Of a stretch of DNA of 11,690 nt, positions 1 to 7,214 are shown piece by piece. This DNA is from CAZEDM01 sp964511075 (lineage in GTDB: Bacteria; Zixibacteria; MSB-5A5; RBG-16-43-9): assembly GCA_964511075.1 (NCBI GenBank), contig CAZEDM010000018.1, positions 1 to 11,690 on the forward strand. Reading direction: 5' to 3'. The notes under the pieces were generated by a model that had not been told where the DNA came from, did no database searches, and was given only the letters and a program-made list of their open reading frames with translations. The number at the start of each line of letters is the position of its first letter. Within the stretch, counting starts at the first letter, position 1. The translations under genes and the position numbers were made by a program.

Positions 1-36
1 ACAACCAGGTCAAGTCAGAAAAACTCTCGTGTGTAA

Positions 37-138
37 TTTAACATTGTCAAGTTAAAGTGGCATAGGAATGATGATTATCTTAAAGAAGACAAGAAGATCG
101 CGGTTGAATGGGGATATCGTATAGGTGAAGAATTAAAC
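37..138 (+). other. in-frame upstream extension that looks like the missing start of the receiver domain
   Basis: The frame of the first gene stays open upstream of its TTG start back to a TAA at 34-36. It encodes an Asn-Asp-Asp at 67-75, then a charged, helix-like stretch. The first Asp of that pair lies 42 codons before the putative phospho-acceptor Asp (codon 196-198). In receiver domains such as CheY the acidic pair and the phospho-acceptor are about 44 residues apart, so the spacing fits. No ATG, GTG or TTG occurs in this stretch; an ATT at 43-45 has no ribosome site. Either translation starts at a non-standard codon, a frameshift or sequence error has cut off the true start, or the start was lost in evolution. 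Confidence 0.4.
44..72 (+). promoter_or_regulatory. weak candidate sigma70-type promoter for the operon
   Basis: TTGTCA at 44-49 (5 of 6 to the -35 consensus) is followed after 17 bases by AATGAT at 67-72 (4 of 6 to the -10 consensus). It is the best such pair I saw ahead of the first gene and would place transcription start near position 80. The -10 is poor, and the same bases may be coding for the receiver domain, so this could be chance. The real promoter may lie left of the window. Confidence 0.22.
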
Positions 139-2586
139 TTGGCTGAAGAGAAGGAAAAGCCACCAAAGTTAGATGACATGACGTATATTGTTCTTGATCT
201 ACTTTATAGTGGAGAAAACCTCGGATTTCAGTTGCTTAGGTACCTCCGCAGATATTCCCAAAACTCTAAATTGATAATGCTGAGCCGAAGCCGAAATACG
301 GATGATATCCAGACAGCTCTTAACGAAGGTGCATTAGCATATATAACCAAGGATAGGATTTTTGCCCTAACCTCGACTATTCCTAGACTGGGTTATCCGG
401 AATCTTATCTGGAAGATAAAATCAAGAAAGATTTGCTGGCTAAACATCCTGAAAGGATTCGGTTCTTTACGCTTCCCTCTCAGGTTGAACATTTAAGTTT
501 TAACTTCCAAAGTCTTTACAGACTGCCGCAGAGAGTCATTGTTGAACTTATGACTGAGAAGATTGAGGGCAAGGTGGAGGAGAAATCTAGGTATAATCAG
601 GATCTTGATTGGATAAAATCGCTCCCGAAGGCTGAATTGCATTGCCACATTGGTGGAAATATGAGCGTTTCACTTATAAGAAAATTGGCGTGGCACACAG
701 CGGTGGAAATCTTGTCAAATCGTAAGGAGAAGATTGGTCAGGCGGAAGCGGAGAAAATATGTAAGAGTATCTTGGGTTTTGTTTTTCCATTTGCTATGGA
801 CCCTTTCTTGTTGTTTAAGGACGGCAATCCTTTGAATGATAAGGAGGTAGATCAGGAGGAAATCCGTGGGGATTTGAAGAAGTTTAGGTATATAAGCAGT
901 TACCAAAATTGCTTTCTTAGGAAGGGCGAGGGAAGAGACATTAGACATAGAAGCTTTCTAGAACTGGTAGAGCAGCTTTATGATCAGGGTAGAAGTAACA
1001 AGATTCCTCCAGAAGAAATACTTCTTTCTCCTGATATTAACATATTTGAGAAATTGAAAGAAAACTCTGAGAATCCTGATGAATGTAAAAGCGGCTTTTT
1101 GCGAAAGAAAGCTCACTTTAGAGAATGTGGTATTTCATATGAAGAGATAATTTGCTATTTCATTATTCTGATTACGATGCGTGAAAAGCTTAAGGAAATT
1201 TTAACAAATCGAGGAATTAATATTGATGAAATCAAGAATTTGCTTTCTATTCATGGAGAACTGGAAGACGTCAAAGAAAGGGCTCAGGAAAGTTACGTAG
1301 CTATGGCTGAGATGATACAGTCTCAGACAAGAGAATTGGAAGACATCAAAGGGAGAGTTCAGGAAGGTGGTGTTGATAACTCTAGAATTCCCACCATGGT
1401 CGATGAAGTTATTAACAAATGTTCGCAAGAAGAGAATATGAAAGCAGAGAACGAATTCATTAGAATGTTAAATACTTATTTTAAAAGAAGCAAAGTGGGA
1501 TATCTTTTGAGGTTAGAGAACTGGGATAAAAAATACTATGACGAAAATAACATCTTTCTAAAAACTTTAGTGGAAGCTGCCAACAAATTGAAGGGAAATA
1601 CTCTGTCGGGATATCTGCGTGGATGTGAGTATAGTGGCGCTACCCTTTTGCAGTTTCCAGAAAACATAATATTAACTTGTTTTGATGTAGTTAAAAGGGC
1701 TGTTAAAGATAACATATGTTATCTGGAATTGCGGGTAGCCCCAGATGGTTATACTAAACTGGGTCTTCAGACTTTTGACAGTGCTATCAGATTTCTATTA
1801 TATGGCTTTGATATGGCTGTCTTCCATCAGTACTATGTTAAAAAGAAGAGAATTATGGTTAATCTGATAATGACAGGCAAGCGCCATAAGCCTTCGGTTC
1901 AGATTTCACGAAATGTAGCCTGTGCTTTAATGTATAGGGATAGAAACCTTGAAAAGGAATACGGAAAGTTAGTAATTCCTTGCCCGGATATTACTAGAAT
2001 CGTTGGCTTTGACCTCGCTGGTAAAGAGAAGGGCAATCGGCCGATTCAAGTTCAGCCTGATTTTCTCCCTCTTTTCAAAAACTGCTATCCAGTTACCATA
2101 CACGCCGGTGAGGATGATTCGGTAGAGAGTATCTGGCAGGCGGTTTATGTCCTCCATGCCAGTCGTTTAGGGCATGCTTTAAGGCTGCGTGATAACCCGG
2201 ATCTGATGAGAATCGTAAGGGAAAATCAGATAACTATAGAACTATGTCCCTATAGTAACTCCCAGACAAATAAGTTTAAGACACCGGACTTTGATGCTGT
2301 CAACTGGAATGCACCTGATTACTATCCTTTGAAGAAATACCTTAATGATGGACTTAAGGTTACTATAAATACTGATAACCCGACTGTATCAGGAGCAACA
2401 CTTTCTGAAGAATACATGAAAGCGGCTGAACTATCCGGAGGACTTACCAGGTGGGAGATCCTTAGAATAATTAAGAACGGTTTTAAGGGCGCTTTTCTCG
2501 AAAGAAAAGAAAAAAGAAAACTGCTTGATGATGTAGATGAGACTGTATATAAGATTATTGCTGAGAAATATATGAGAGATTTCTAG
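139..2586 (+). CDS. receiver-like / enlarged adenosine-deaminase-family protein
   Basis: The 815-residue product is predicted to be a zinc-dependent purine deaminase. Residues 11-72 resemble the second half of a response-regulator receiver: VLDLLYSG with candidate phospho-Asp D20, MLSR with S49, and ITKD with K71. The deaminase starts at ELHCH (H168, H170) and continues with LELRVAP (529-535), GFDLAGKE (623-630), HAGE (H655, E658), RLGHA (H679), ELCPYSNSQT (701-710) and NTDNP (D746). These supply the ADA zinc ligands, catalytic Glu and catalytic His. The Asp after the metal Asp, a substrate contact in true ADA, is Asn747. About 360 residues separate HxH from LELR, against about 85 in mouse ADA, so some 270 residues are inserted (roughly 180-490), part of it coiled-coil-like. 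The TTG start is the only usual start in frame; AGGTGA at 123-128 is a fair ribosome site. The substrate is unknown. RdrB of RADAR is another enlarged ADA-family deaminase, but homology beyond the ADA fold is untested. Confidence 0.85.
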   Translation: MAEEKEKPPKLDDMTYIVLDLLYSGENLGFQLLRYLRRYSQNSKLIMLSRSRNTDDIQTALNEGALAYITKDRIFALTSTIPRLGYPESYLEDKIKKDLLAKHPERIRFFTLPSQVEHLSFNFQSLYRLPQRVIVELMTEKIEGKVEEKSRYNQDLDWIKSLPKAELHCHIGGNMSVSLIRKLAWHTAVEILSNRKEKIGQAEAEKICKSILGFVFPFAMDPFLLFKDGNPLNDKEVDQEEIRGDLKKFRYISSYQNCFLRKGEGRDIRHRSFLELVEQLYDQGRSNKIPPEEILLSPDINIFEKLKENSENPDECKSGFLRKKAHFRECGISYEEIICYFIILITMREKLKEILTNRGINIDEIKNLLSIHGELEDVKERAQESYVAMAEMIQSQTRELEDIKGRVQEGGVDNSRIPTMVDEVINKCSQEENMKAENEFIRMLNTYFKRSKVGYLLRLENWDKKYYDENNIFLKTLVEAANKLKGNTLSGYLRGCEYSGATLLQFPENIILTCFDVVKRAVKDNICYLELRVAPDGYTKLGLQTFDSAIRFLLYGFDMAVFHQYYVKKKRIMVNLIMTGKRHKPSVQISRNVACALMYRDRNLEKEYGKLVIPCPDITRIVGFDLAGKEKGNRPIQVQPDFLPLFKNCYPVTIHAGEDDSVESIWQAVYVLHASRLGHALRLRDNPDLMRIVRENQITIELCPYSNSQTNKFKTPDFDAVNWNAPDYYPLKKYLNDGLKVTINTDNPTVSGATLSEEYMKAAELSGGLTRWEILRIIKNGFKGAFLERKEKRKLLDDVDETVYKIIAEKYMRDF
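1258..1368 (+). repeat. imperfect 36-base direct repeat, 75-base period, inside the deaminase gene
   Basis: Copies lie at 1258-1293 and 1333-1368 and match at 29 of 36 bases; all seven differences are transitions. They encode ELEDVKERAQES (residues 374-385) and ELEDIKGRVQEG (399-410), an amphipathic, coiled-coil-like unit in the insertion of the deaminase barrel. The period of 25 codons and the similarity at DNA level suggest an in-frame tandem duplication. Confidence 0.7.
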
Positions 2587-2615
2587 CTGTTTTATGGTCA
2601 TTCGGGCTAACTTTC

Positions 2616-2622
2616 AAGGGGG
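2616..2622 (+). promoter_or_regulatory. ribosome binding site that decides the VWA gene start
   Basis: AAGGGGG lies 3 bases before the first of two adjacent ATG codons (2626) and 6 bases before the second (2629). The second spacing is more typical, so 2629 was chosen. The alternative adds one Met only. Confidence 0.55.
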
Positions 2623-2628
2623 CAGATG

Positions 2629-4002
2629 ATGAAATTAGGAAAGATATCTTTGCTGTCTTTTATTCTTGTTTTCCTGACAGCATATATGTCTTTGGCAGAG
2701 AACAAGGACTTAATCTATGTACTTGATGTGTCGGGAAGTATGAAGAAAGGTGATTTGCATCGGAAAGTCCAAACGGCTCTTGTTGACCATATCAAGGAAT
2801 ATTTTTCACCTAGTGATGGTCTTTATCTGTTCAGCTTCGCTGATGGGATCTCCATCGAAGCTTCTGAAAAGCAGGCTACTGATGCTCAGAGGAAAGAGCT
2901 CCTGATAGCTATCGAGAGACTCCAATTCTCTGGTGATTGGACTTATATGACAAAGGCTTTTGATATCGTATCAAAGCGGGTCCGGGAATTACAGGAAGAT
3001 GCTTTGGAACGCCCTATTTATATTTATTTCTTCACAGATGGCAAAAATGACCCACCTCCAGATATAAAAAACCCCTTAACTTTTGATCAAATCATGAAAT
3101 GGTATTTCGATATATATGATAAAGATATCTACACGTTCCTTTATGTTGTAACATTTGACACTGAACCTGATCCCGGTGTAAAGGAATTTGTCGATAAGCT
3201 CAGGGAGAAAGATCCTGAAAAAGCGAGGATAGAAACTAGACCCCGGGAACCATTTAAACCGCCCGAGCCCAAGCTCCCTTCGATCATTTTAGTAGAGCCT
3301 TCTTCGCTATCTTTTACGATGACTACCAGGGCTGACTCTGGCTCCGAAAAGTTCAAACTCAAATTTGAAAACCAGACCTCCTTTGATAATATTCCCGTGA
3401 GCCTATCTATTAAAGATGCGGAACCAGGAGCTATTCAACTGAGCCCGGATCAGGACACTATCTTAAAAGACAAACAGAAAAAGGAATATTCATTAACATA
3501 CTACGGATTAACCTATGGCGAACACAAGTTCCGGATTCTTCCATCCACATCGCTAGAGGGAATTAGATTCAAACCTGCCCAGATTGAAGCTACACTACGT
3601 ATCAAGAAGCCTCTCCCTTCGTGGGTATATCTCGTTATTACTTTACTACTTGCAGCCGTGGTAATTGCAGTAATAAAATGTCTCTCGACTCCAAAGTTCC
3701 CAAGACGTTCCTATCTACTCCAGGTCGATGATTCCGGGAACGAGTTGGGCCGATCCAACTTGTTGCGTAGGCAAAAGCTTTGCCGGAAATCCATTAGTTT
3801 TTCTGGCGATGTGAGAGTTCCGGGATTAGGCCAAGATACTTTTCGCTTAATAGCGAAGCGTGACGGGGTATACATTAAATCTAGGCAATCCTTGACCTTA
3901 GTTGAGTTAGACGAGATAAAGAAAGCGGGTGAACTTTTCAGGCTTGCGTCGGGCACAGAATTTATCGTTGGAGGAAATAAATTTAGATATCAAATAGAAT
4001 AG
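2629..4002 (+). CDS. membrane-anchored VWA-domain protein with FHA-like tail
   Basis: 457 residues. A signal peptide (about 1-24: Lys-containing start, hydrophobic core, SLA before the cut) leads into a von Willebrand A domain at about 27-195. Its metal-ion site is complete: DVSGS with D33, S35 and S37, then T105, then TDG with D137, so a divalent cation and an acidic ligand could be bound outside the membrane. A proline-rich link (about 207-217) joins a beta-rich stretch (218-325) that looks like an immunoglobulin-type fold. One transmembrane helix follows at about 332-350, then a tail of about 105 residues predicted to be cytoplasmic. The tail's pattern (short strands, ending LASGTEFIVGGNKFRYQI) resembles a degenerate FHA domain, though I see no clear phosphopeptide-binding set. 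The gene follows the deaminase by 42 bases and precedes the tubulin-like gene by 10. VWA proteins are known neighbours of FtsZ-like GTPases in predicted membrane-remodelling loci. The domain and topology are firm; the tail assignment is tentative. Confidence 0.88.
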   Translation: MKLGKISLLSFILVFLTAYMSLAENKDLIYVLDVSGSMKKGDLHRKVQTALVDHIKEYFSPSDGLYLFSFADGISIEASEKQATDAQRKELLIAIERLQFSGDWTYMTKAFDIVSKRVRELQEDALERPIYIYFFTDGKNDPPPDIKNPLTFDQIMKWYFDIYDKDIYTFLYVVTFDTEPDPGVKEFVDKLREKDPEKARIETRPREPFKPPEPKLPSIILVEPSSLSFTMTTRADSGSEKFKLKFENQTSFDNIPVSLSIKDAEPGAIQLSPDQDTILKDKQKKEYSLTYYGLTYGEHKFRILPSTSLEGIRFKPAQIEATLRIKKPLPSWVYLVITLLLAAVVIAVIKCLSTPKFPRRSYLLQVDDSGNELGRSNLLRRQKLCRKSISFSGDVRVPGLGQDTFRLIAKRDGVYIKSRQSLTLVELDEIKKAGELFRLASGTEFIVGGNKFRYQIE

Positions 4003-4006
4003 GAGG
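4001..4006 (+). promoter_or_regulatory. strong ribosome binding site for the tubulin-like gene
   Basis: A full AGGAGG sits 6 bases before the ATG at 4013 and overlaps the TAG stop of the VWA gene (4000-4002). This points to close translational coupling of the VWA and tubulin-like proteins and fixes the start. Confidence 0.8.
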
Positions 4007-4012
4007 CTAGCC

Positions 4013-7000
4013 ATGCCAGTGATCCTAGTAGGCCTTGGCGGTTTTGGAGTAGGGATTGTAAGAAGGGTCAAAAGAAATATCCTTGAAAACCCGAGACTTC
4101 GTGAAGAGGGTATCGATAGGCTTATATTCTTTGCTGGGGTTGACATTCAACCAGATTATGATGCTACAATTCAAGCAATCGAGATGGTTGAACAATTTGA
4201 GGTTCAAGACCCTCCAGTTGTAGTACGTGAAAATCCTGACGTAGAAACTTGGTGGCCGGGGTATGAAATAACCGCTCCGCTTACAGGGACAACTGCTGGG
4301 GGGCAAATAAGACCTGCCGGGCGTCTTGCATTTTACTCGAATTTTGGAAAGGTCAGAGACAAAGTAGAGGAAACCATTGAGGCTGCGAAATCGATAGCAC
4401 TTGGTATAGAAGATAGTACCTCTATAGATAAAAGACTTAGTATTTATATCGTTAGTTCATTGGGAGGGGGGACAGGTTCGGGAATGGTTATAGATGTTGG
4501 GTTCTTAATAAGATCCCTTATCGATACTGGGGATCGTGTTTATGCTGTTCTCCTGGACGGGTCGGTTACGGAAAAGATCGGTGGCCCATTTACGGTTATT
4601 AATGGATTTGCCGCACTTACCGAAATTGAGAGATGGATGTCGCGCCCTGGGGAATTCAATATGGAGTATCTTGGTGGTAAGTTAAGTAAGAGTATTTTTG
4701 ATAGTGCCAACAAATCTATGAAGTTATTTGAAATAATTTTCCTTGTCCAAAGTGACAATATAGATGGGCGCACCTTCGCCGGGTCTCACGATAAGGTCCA
4801 GGGAGATTATAAGGATTTCGCTGCATCGTTTCTTGAGCTTATAGCTGCCAATAGATATTTTGAAGCGACCACCTATGCCAATAACTGGAATCGTTTTGAC
4901 CAACCTAAAATTTACGATGGCCGCTCTTTTAACTACGCGAGCTTTGCGGTCAGTCACATAAGCTTTCCCGTGGAAAAAGTAACGAATTACTGTAACTATA
5001 AATATGTTTGCGAGGATCTTGCCGGAGGTTTTAATTTGGATCTTACCCCTCCCGAAGATCTGGAGAAAAGGGACGAGCTCGCGGAGCGGGACGGTGAACA
5101 GCTGACCGGTAAAATGCATGCATGTGATGAATACACTAAGATCAAAAATAGGATCGACCAAGCTAAGGATAGTCTCGAAGCAGCGAAGAACCCCAAAGAG
5201 TTTGATACTACATGTTCGGAAAACGATTTGGTAAATTTCATAAGCTGGGATAAACTTTTTAAAGATTATGAAGACAAACTTAGAGGCGAACTAGAGTCTA
5301 AGCTAAGGGTATCTAAAGAATCCATTGAAGAAAAGGTTACAAGTGCTATCGGTTCTCTGCGCTTCGATGATATATCCTCTTGGCTTAACGAAGTTGGAGG
5401 GATACTTGAAAAGAACGGGGATCATCTCGATAAAACGAAAAAATCCCTTTGGAGCTCTAAAAACGAAAACCGCCAAGATCTTGTTAGTAAAGCCAATGAG
5501 GTCATTACCGGTAAAAAAGGATGGTTCGGTGGGAAGTACAAACAGAAAAGAAACGACTTTGCTGACAAAACTTGGAAGGATTGGCATAGCTCTGAAATTG
5601 CCTATATCGAATACCCCTTAATGAGTGATTTCTATAAGAATCTATCACGAGTTATGAACGACCTGAAGTGGGGTATAGATTTCCTTAAGGAACGTTTTGG
5701 CAACATTGCGGGGAATTATCAGAGGCAATTGGGTAAATACACTTCTCACAAATACTTGCTTGATCCTGAAAGGCTTGAGCAGAGGGACTATGTCCTTAAC
5801 ATGGATGTTTCCGTTCAGCGCGATGTCATAGATAGGGAGATTTACAGTAGAGCGAGAAGAAAATTGGATGAAAGAAGAGAAAGTGTTAAAGGAATAATTG
5901 GAGCAGGTATTGGAGAGGATGTTCCTGGCATACGAAGGATCTTTAGGAAAATCTACGATACGTATGTTTCGGATCCCGATAACGAAGCTATGCTTCGAAG
6001 TAGAGCTAAAGAGTATGAAACCGGGATTATGAGGCTGATGAATGTAGCTGTTAGGGATGAAATTAAGCAGGAAGTGAGCGGTTTTGGAGTTGACGATGCT
6101 ATCGAGTGGTTCATCGATGTGTGTCTTAAGGATCTGGGAGATGCTCGGGGAGATAATGAAAAGCTAAATGCGCTGCGTACCCGGTTTGAGCTCATCTTTG
6201 GATATAGCGACGCTGGATCGTTGATCGAAGCACAAAAAGACGAAGATAAATGGAAAAGACAAGCGATTAGAGCGATAATAAAGAGGATGTATCAATTAAC
6301 AACTCCTTTTGTTTCGCTGAGTATTGGAAAGATAAGGTCTTTGCACCGAAGAGCAGGTTTCGAAGAGAATCTGGCGGGTTCCATAGAGTACAGGAAAGTG
6401 TTTGCTTCTAGAAACTTCAGATATAAAGAAATGTTGGGGAAAGTAGAAATTATAGAGACTTTCGATCCTCATAGGATAAGCTTCTATCATCAATTTGGTT
6501 TTTTCCCCCTGTACTGCCTTCAGACCATTGTATCAAGTTACGATGTTTACAGCGAGCATATTACCTCTTACAGAAGACAGCTGGAAGAGGGCACACCTTA
6601 CTTCCCTCCCACTCACGCTGATAAGAGATTCTATGATCAATGGGAAGACAATATCGCTAAGGAGAGACCTGTCACAACAGAAACCGGGCAGAACGTAAAA
6701 TTGCTGTTCATATTAGGTTTTGGACTTGACCTGATTCAGCGACGTAGAAGCCTTTTCTACTACGTGGGAGAGGAAAGAAAGAGAATAGCTACTACTCGAG
6801 GTTTACTGGAAAGTGTTGATAAACTGCGGCGTGAAACGGCCTTTAGAAGGGAATTTGCCGGACTGATTGGGAAGCTTTATGAGGACAAATACATAGCATC
6901 AAATCGAAGTGTAGTGGCAATCCAGGAAATCTTTCAAGCGGCACTTGGGAGATTGCACGGATGGCAGCCTAGTCAGGATGATCCGAGCCGGGCAACCTGG

Positions 7001-7117
7001 GAAGAGCTGATCAACCTTACCAGGTTTGACGCAAGAAATAGGCCGGTAGGAATTCTAATTCCCAAATCAGAAAAAGAGGTAGACACCCAGCTTCAGATGA
7101 TAAGAGGAATTATGTAG
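4013..7117 (+). CDS. tubulin/FtsZ-like GTPase (Tubulin_2 / FtsZl family)
   Basis: 1034 residues. The N-terminus carries the nucleotide-binding loops of the tubulin-FtsZ superfamily in order: GLGGFG at 7-12 (T1-like), AGGQIRPAGRLAF at 95-107 (T3-like, compare AGGNPEVGR of FtsZ), and SSLGGGTGSG at 148-157, the tubulin signature that binds GTP phosphates. NGFAALTEIE (197-206) fits the helix bearing the guanine-contact Asn. A possible T7 catalytic loop is DYKDFA at 265-270, at about the right distance from the signature, but this is uncertain. GTP binding therefore looks intact. The remaining 700 or so residues are charged and mostly helical (about 370-700), far longer than FtsZ, as is usual for Tubulin_2 proteins. 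No signal peptide or membrane segment is seen, so it should act in the cytosol, probably at the membrane beside the VWA protein. It may polymerise, but this cannot be read from sequence. Confidence 0.9.
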   Translation: MPVILVGLGGFGVGIVRRVKRNILENPRLREEGIDRLIFFAGVDIQPDYDATIQAIEMVEQFEVQDPPVVVRENPDVETWWPGYEITAPLTGTTAGGQIRPAGRLAFYSNFGKVRDKVEETIEAAKSIALGIEDSTSIDKRLSIYIVSSLGGGTGSGMVIDVGFLIRSLIDTGDRVYAVLLDGSVTEKIGGPFTVINGFAALTEIERWMSRPGEFNMEYLGGKLSKSIFDSANKSMKLFEIIFLVQSDNIDGRTFAGSHDKVQGDYKDFAASFLELIAANRYFEATTYANNWNRFDQPKIYDGRSFNYASFAVSHISFPVEKVTNYCNYKYVCEDLAGGFNLDLTPPEDLEKRDELAERDGEQLTGKMHACDEYTKIKNRIDQAKDSLEAAKNPKEFDTTCSENDLVNFISWDKLFKDYEDKLRGELESKLRVSKESIEEKVTSAIGSLRFDDISSWLNEVGGILEKNGDHLDKTKKSLWSSKNENRQDLVSKANEVITGKKGWFGGKYKQKRNDFADKTWKDWHSSEIAYIEYPLMSDFYKNLSRVMNDLKWGIDFLKERFGNIAGNYQRQLGKYTSHKYLLDPERLEQRDYVLNMDVSVQRDVIDREIYSRARRKLDERRESVKGIIGAGIGEDVPGIRRIFRKIYDTYVSDPDNEAMLRSRAKEYETGIMRLMNVAVRDEIKQEVSGFGVDDAIEWFIDVCLKDLGDARGDNEKLNALRTRFELIFGYSDAGSLIEAQKDEDKWKRQAIRAIIKRMYQLTTPFVSLSIGKIRSLHRRAGFEENLAGSIEYRKVFASRNFRYKEMLGKVEIIETFDPHRISFYHQFGFFPLYCLQTIVSSYDVYSEHITSYRRQLEEGTPYFPPTHADKRFYDQWEDNIAKERPVTTETGQNVKLLFILGFGLDLIQRRRSLFYYVGEERKRIATTRGLLESVDKLRRETAFRREFAGLIGKLYEDKYIASNRSVVAIQEIFQAALGRLHGWQPSQDDPSRATWEELINLTRFDARNRPVGILIPKSEKEVDTQLQMIRGIM

Positions 7118-7214
7118 GTGATTGATTACATATTCTCTTGTTATCTAAATTTGCCGTCATCGCAAAGTTCTATCTTTTGGGAGCTTAGATCAGGTCTAGT
7201 ACGAGAGGAAAGGA
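7118..7214 (+). other. 97-base gap between the tubulin-like and two-TM genes
   Basis: This is the largest internal gap of the operon. The tubulin-gene frame stays open after its TAG for 52 codons, to a TAA at 7274-7276, and begins with GTG at 7118. AGAGGA lies 9 bases upstream of that GTG, so a short peptide or readthrough tail is formally possible. No strong hairpin or terminator was seen; the only inverted repeat noticed (TAGA/TCTA near 7193-7205) is too short to matter. Confidence 0.35.
7204..7213 (+). promoter_or_regulatory. ribosome binding site for the two-TM protein
   Basis: AGAGGAAAGG precedes the ATG at 7215, with AGAGG at 6-base spacing. The frame is closed just upstream (TAG at 7197-7199), so 7215 is the only reasonable start. 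Confidence 0.7.

Noticed and set aside
2..55. Possible 3' end of an upstream gene in the second frame, closing at TAA 53-55
   Set aside because: Seventeen codons with no recognisable motif; all three frames are equally open here, so nothing supports it.
68..124. Short ATG frame of 18 codons ahead of the deaminase gene
   Set aside because: Too short, no good ribosome site, and it overlaps the frame that better fits the receiver domain.
139..2586. Calling the deaminase RdrB of RADAR, or a housekeeping adenosine deaminase
   Set aside because: There is no RdrA-type ATPase beside it, and its size, receiver-like part and insertion do not fit a housekeeping enzyme. Only the ADA fold is supported.
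4724..5161. 145-codon frame on the minus strand
   Set aside because: It lies opposite the tubulin-like gene, which has strong motifs in the other frame. It has no domain signal and is a shadow.
5325..5621. 98-codon plus-strand frame inside the tubulin-like gene
   Set aside because: Out-of-frame shadow of the helical region; Lys-rich codons in the real frame explain it.
7122..7150. Possible internal promoter in the gap (TTGATT, 17 bases, CTAAAT)
   Set aside because: Both boxes are poor matches and the spacing alone is not convincing.
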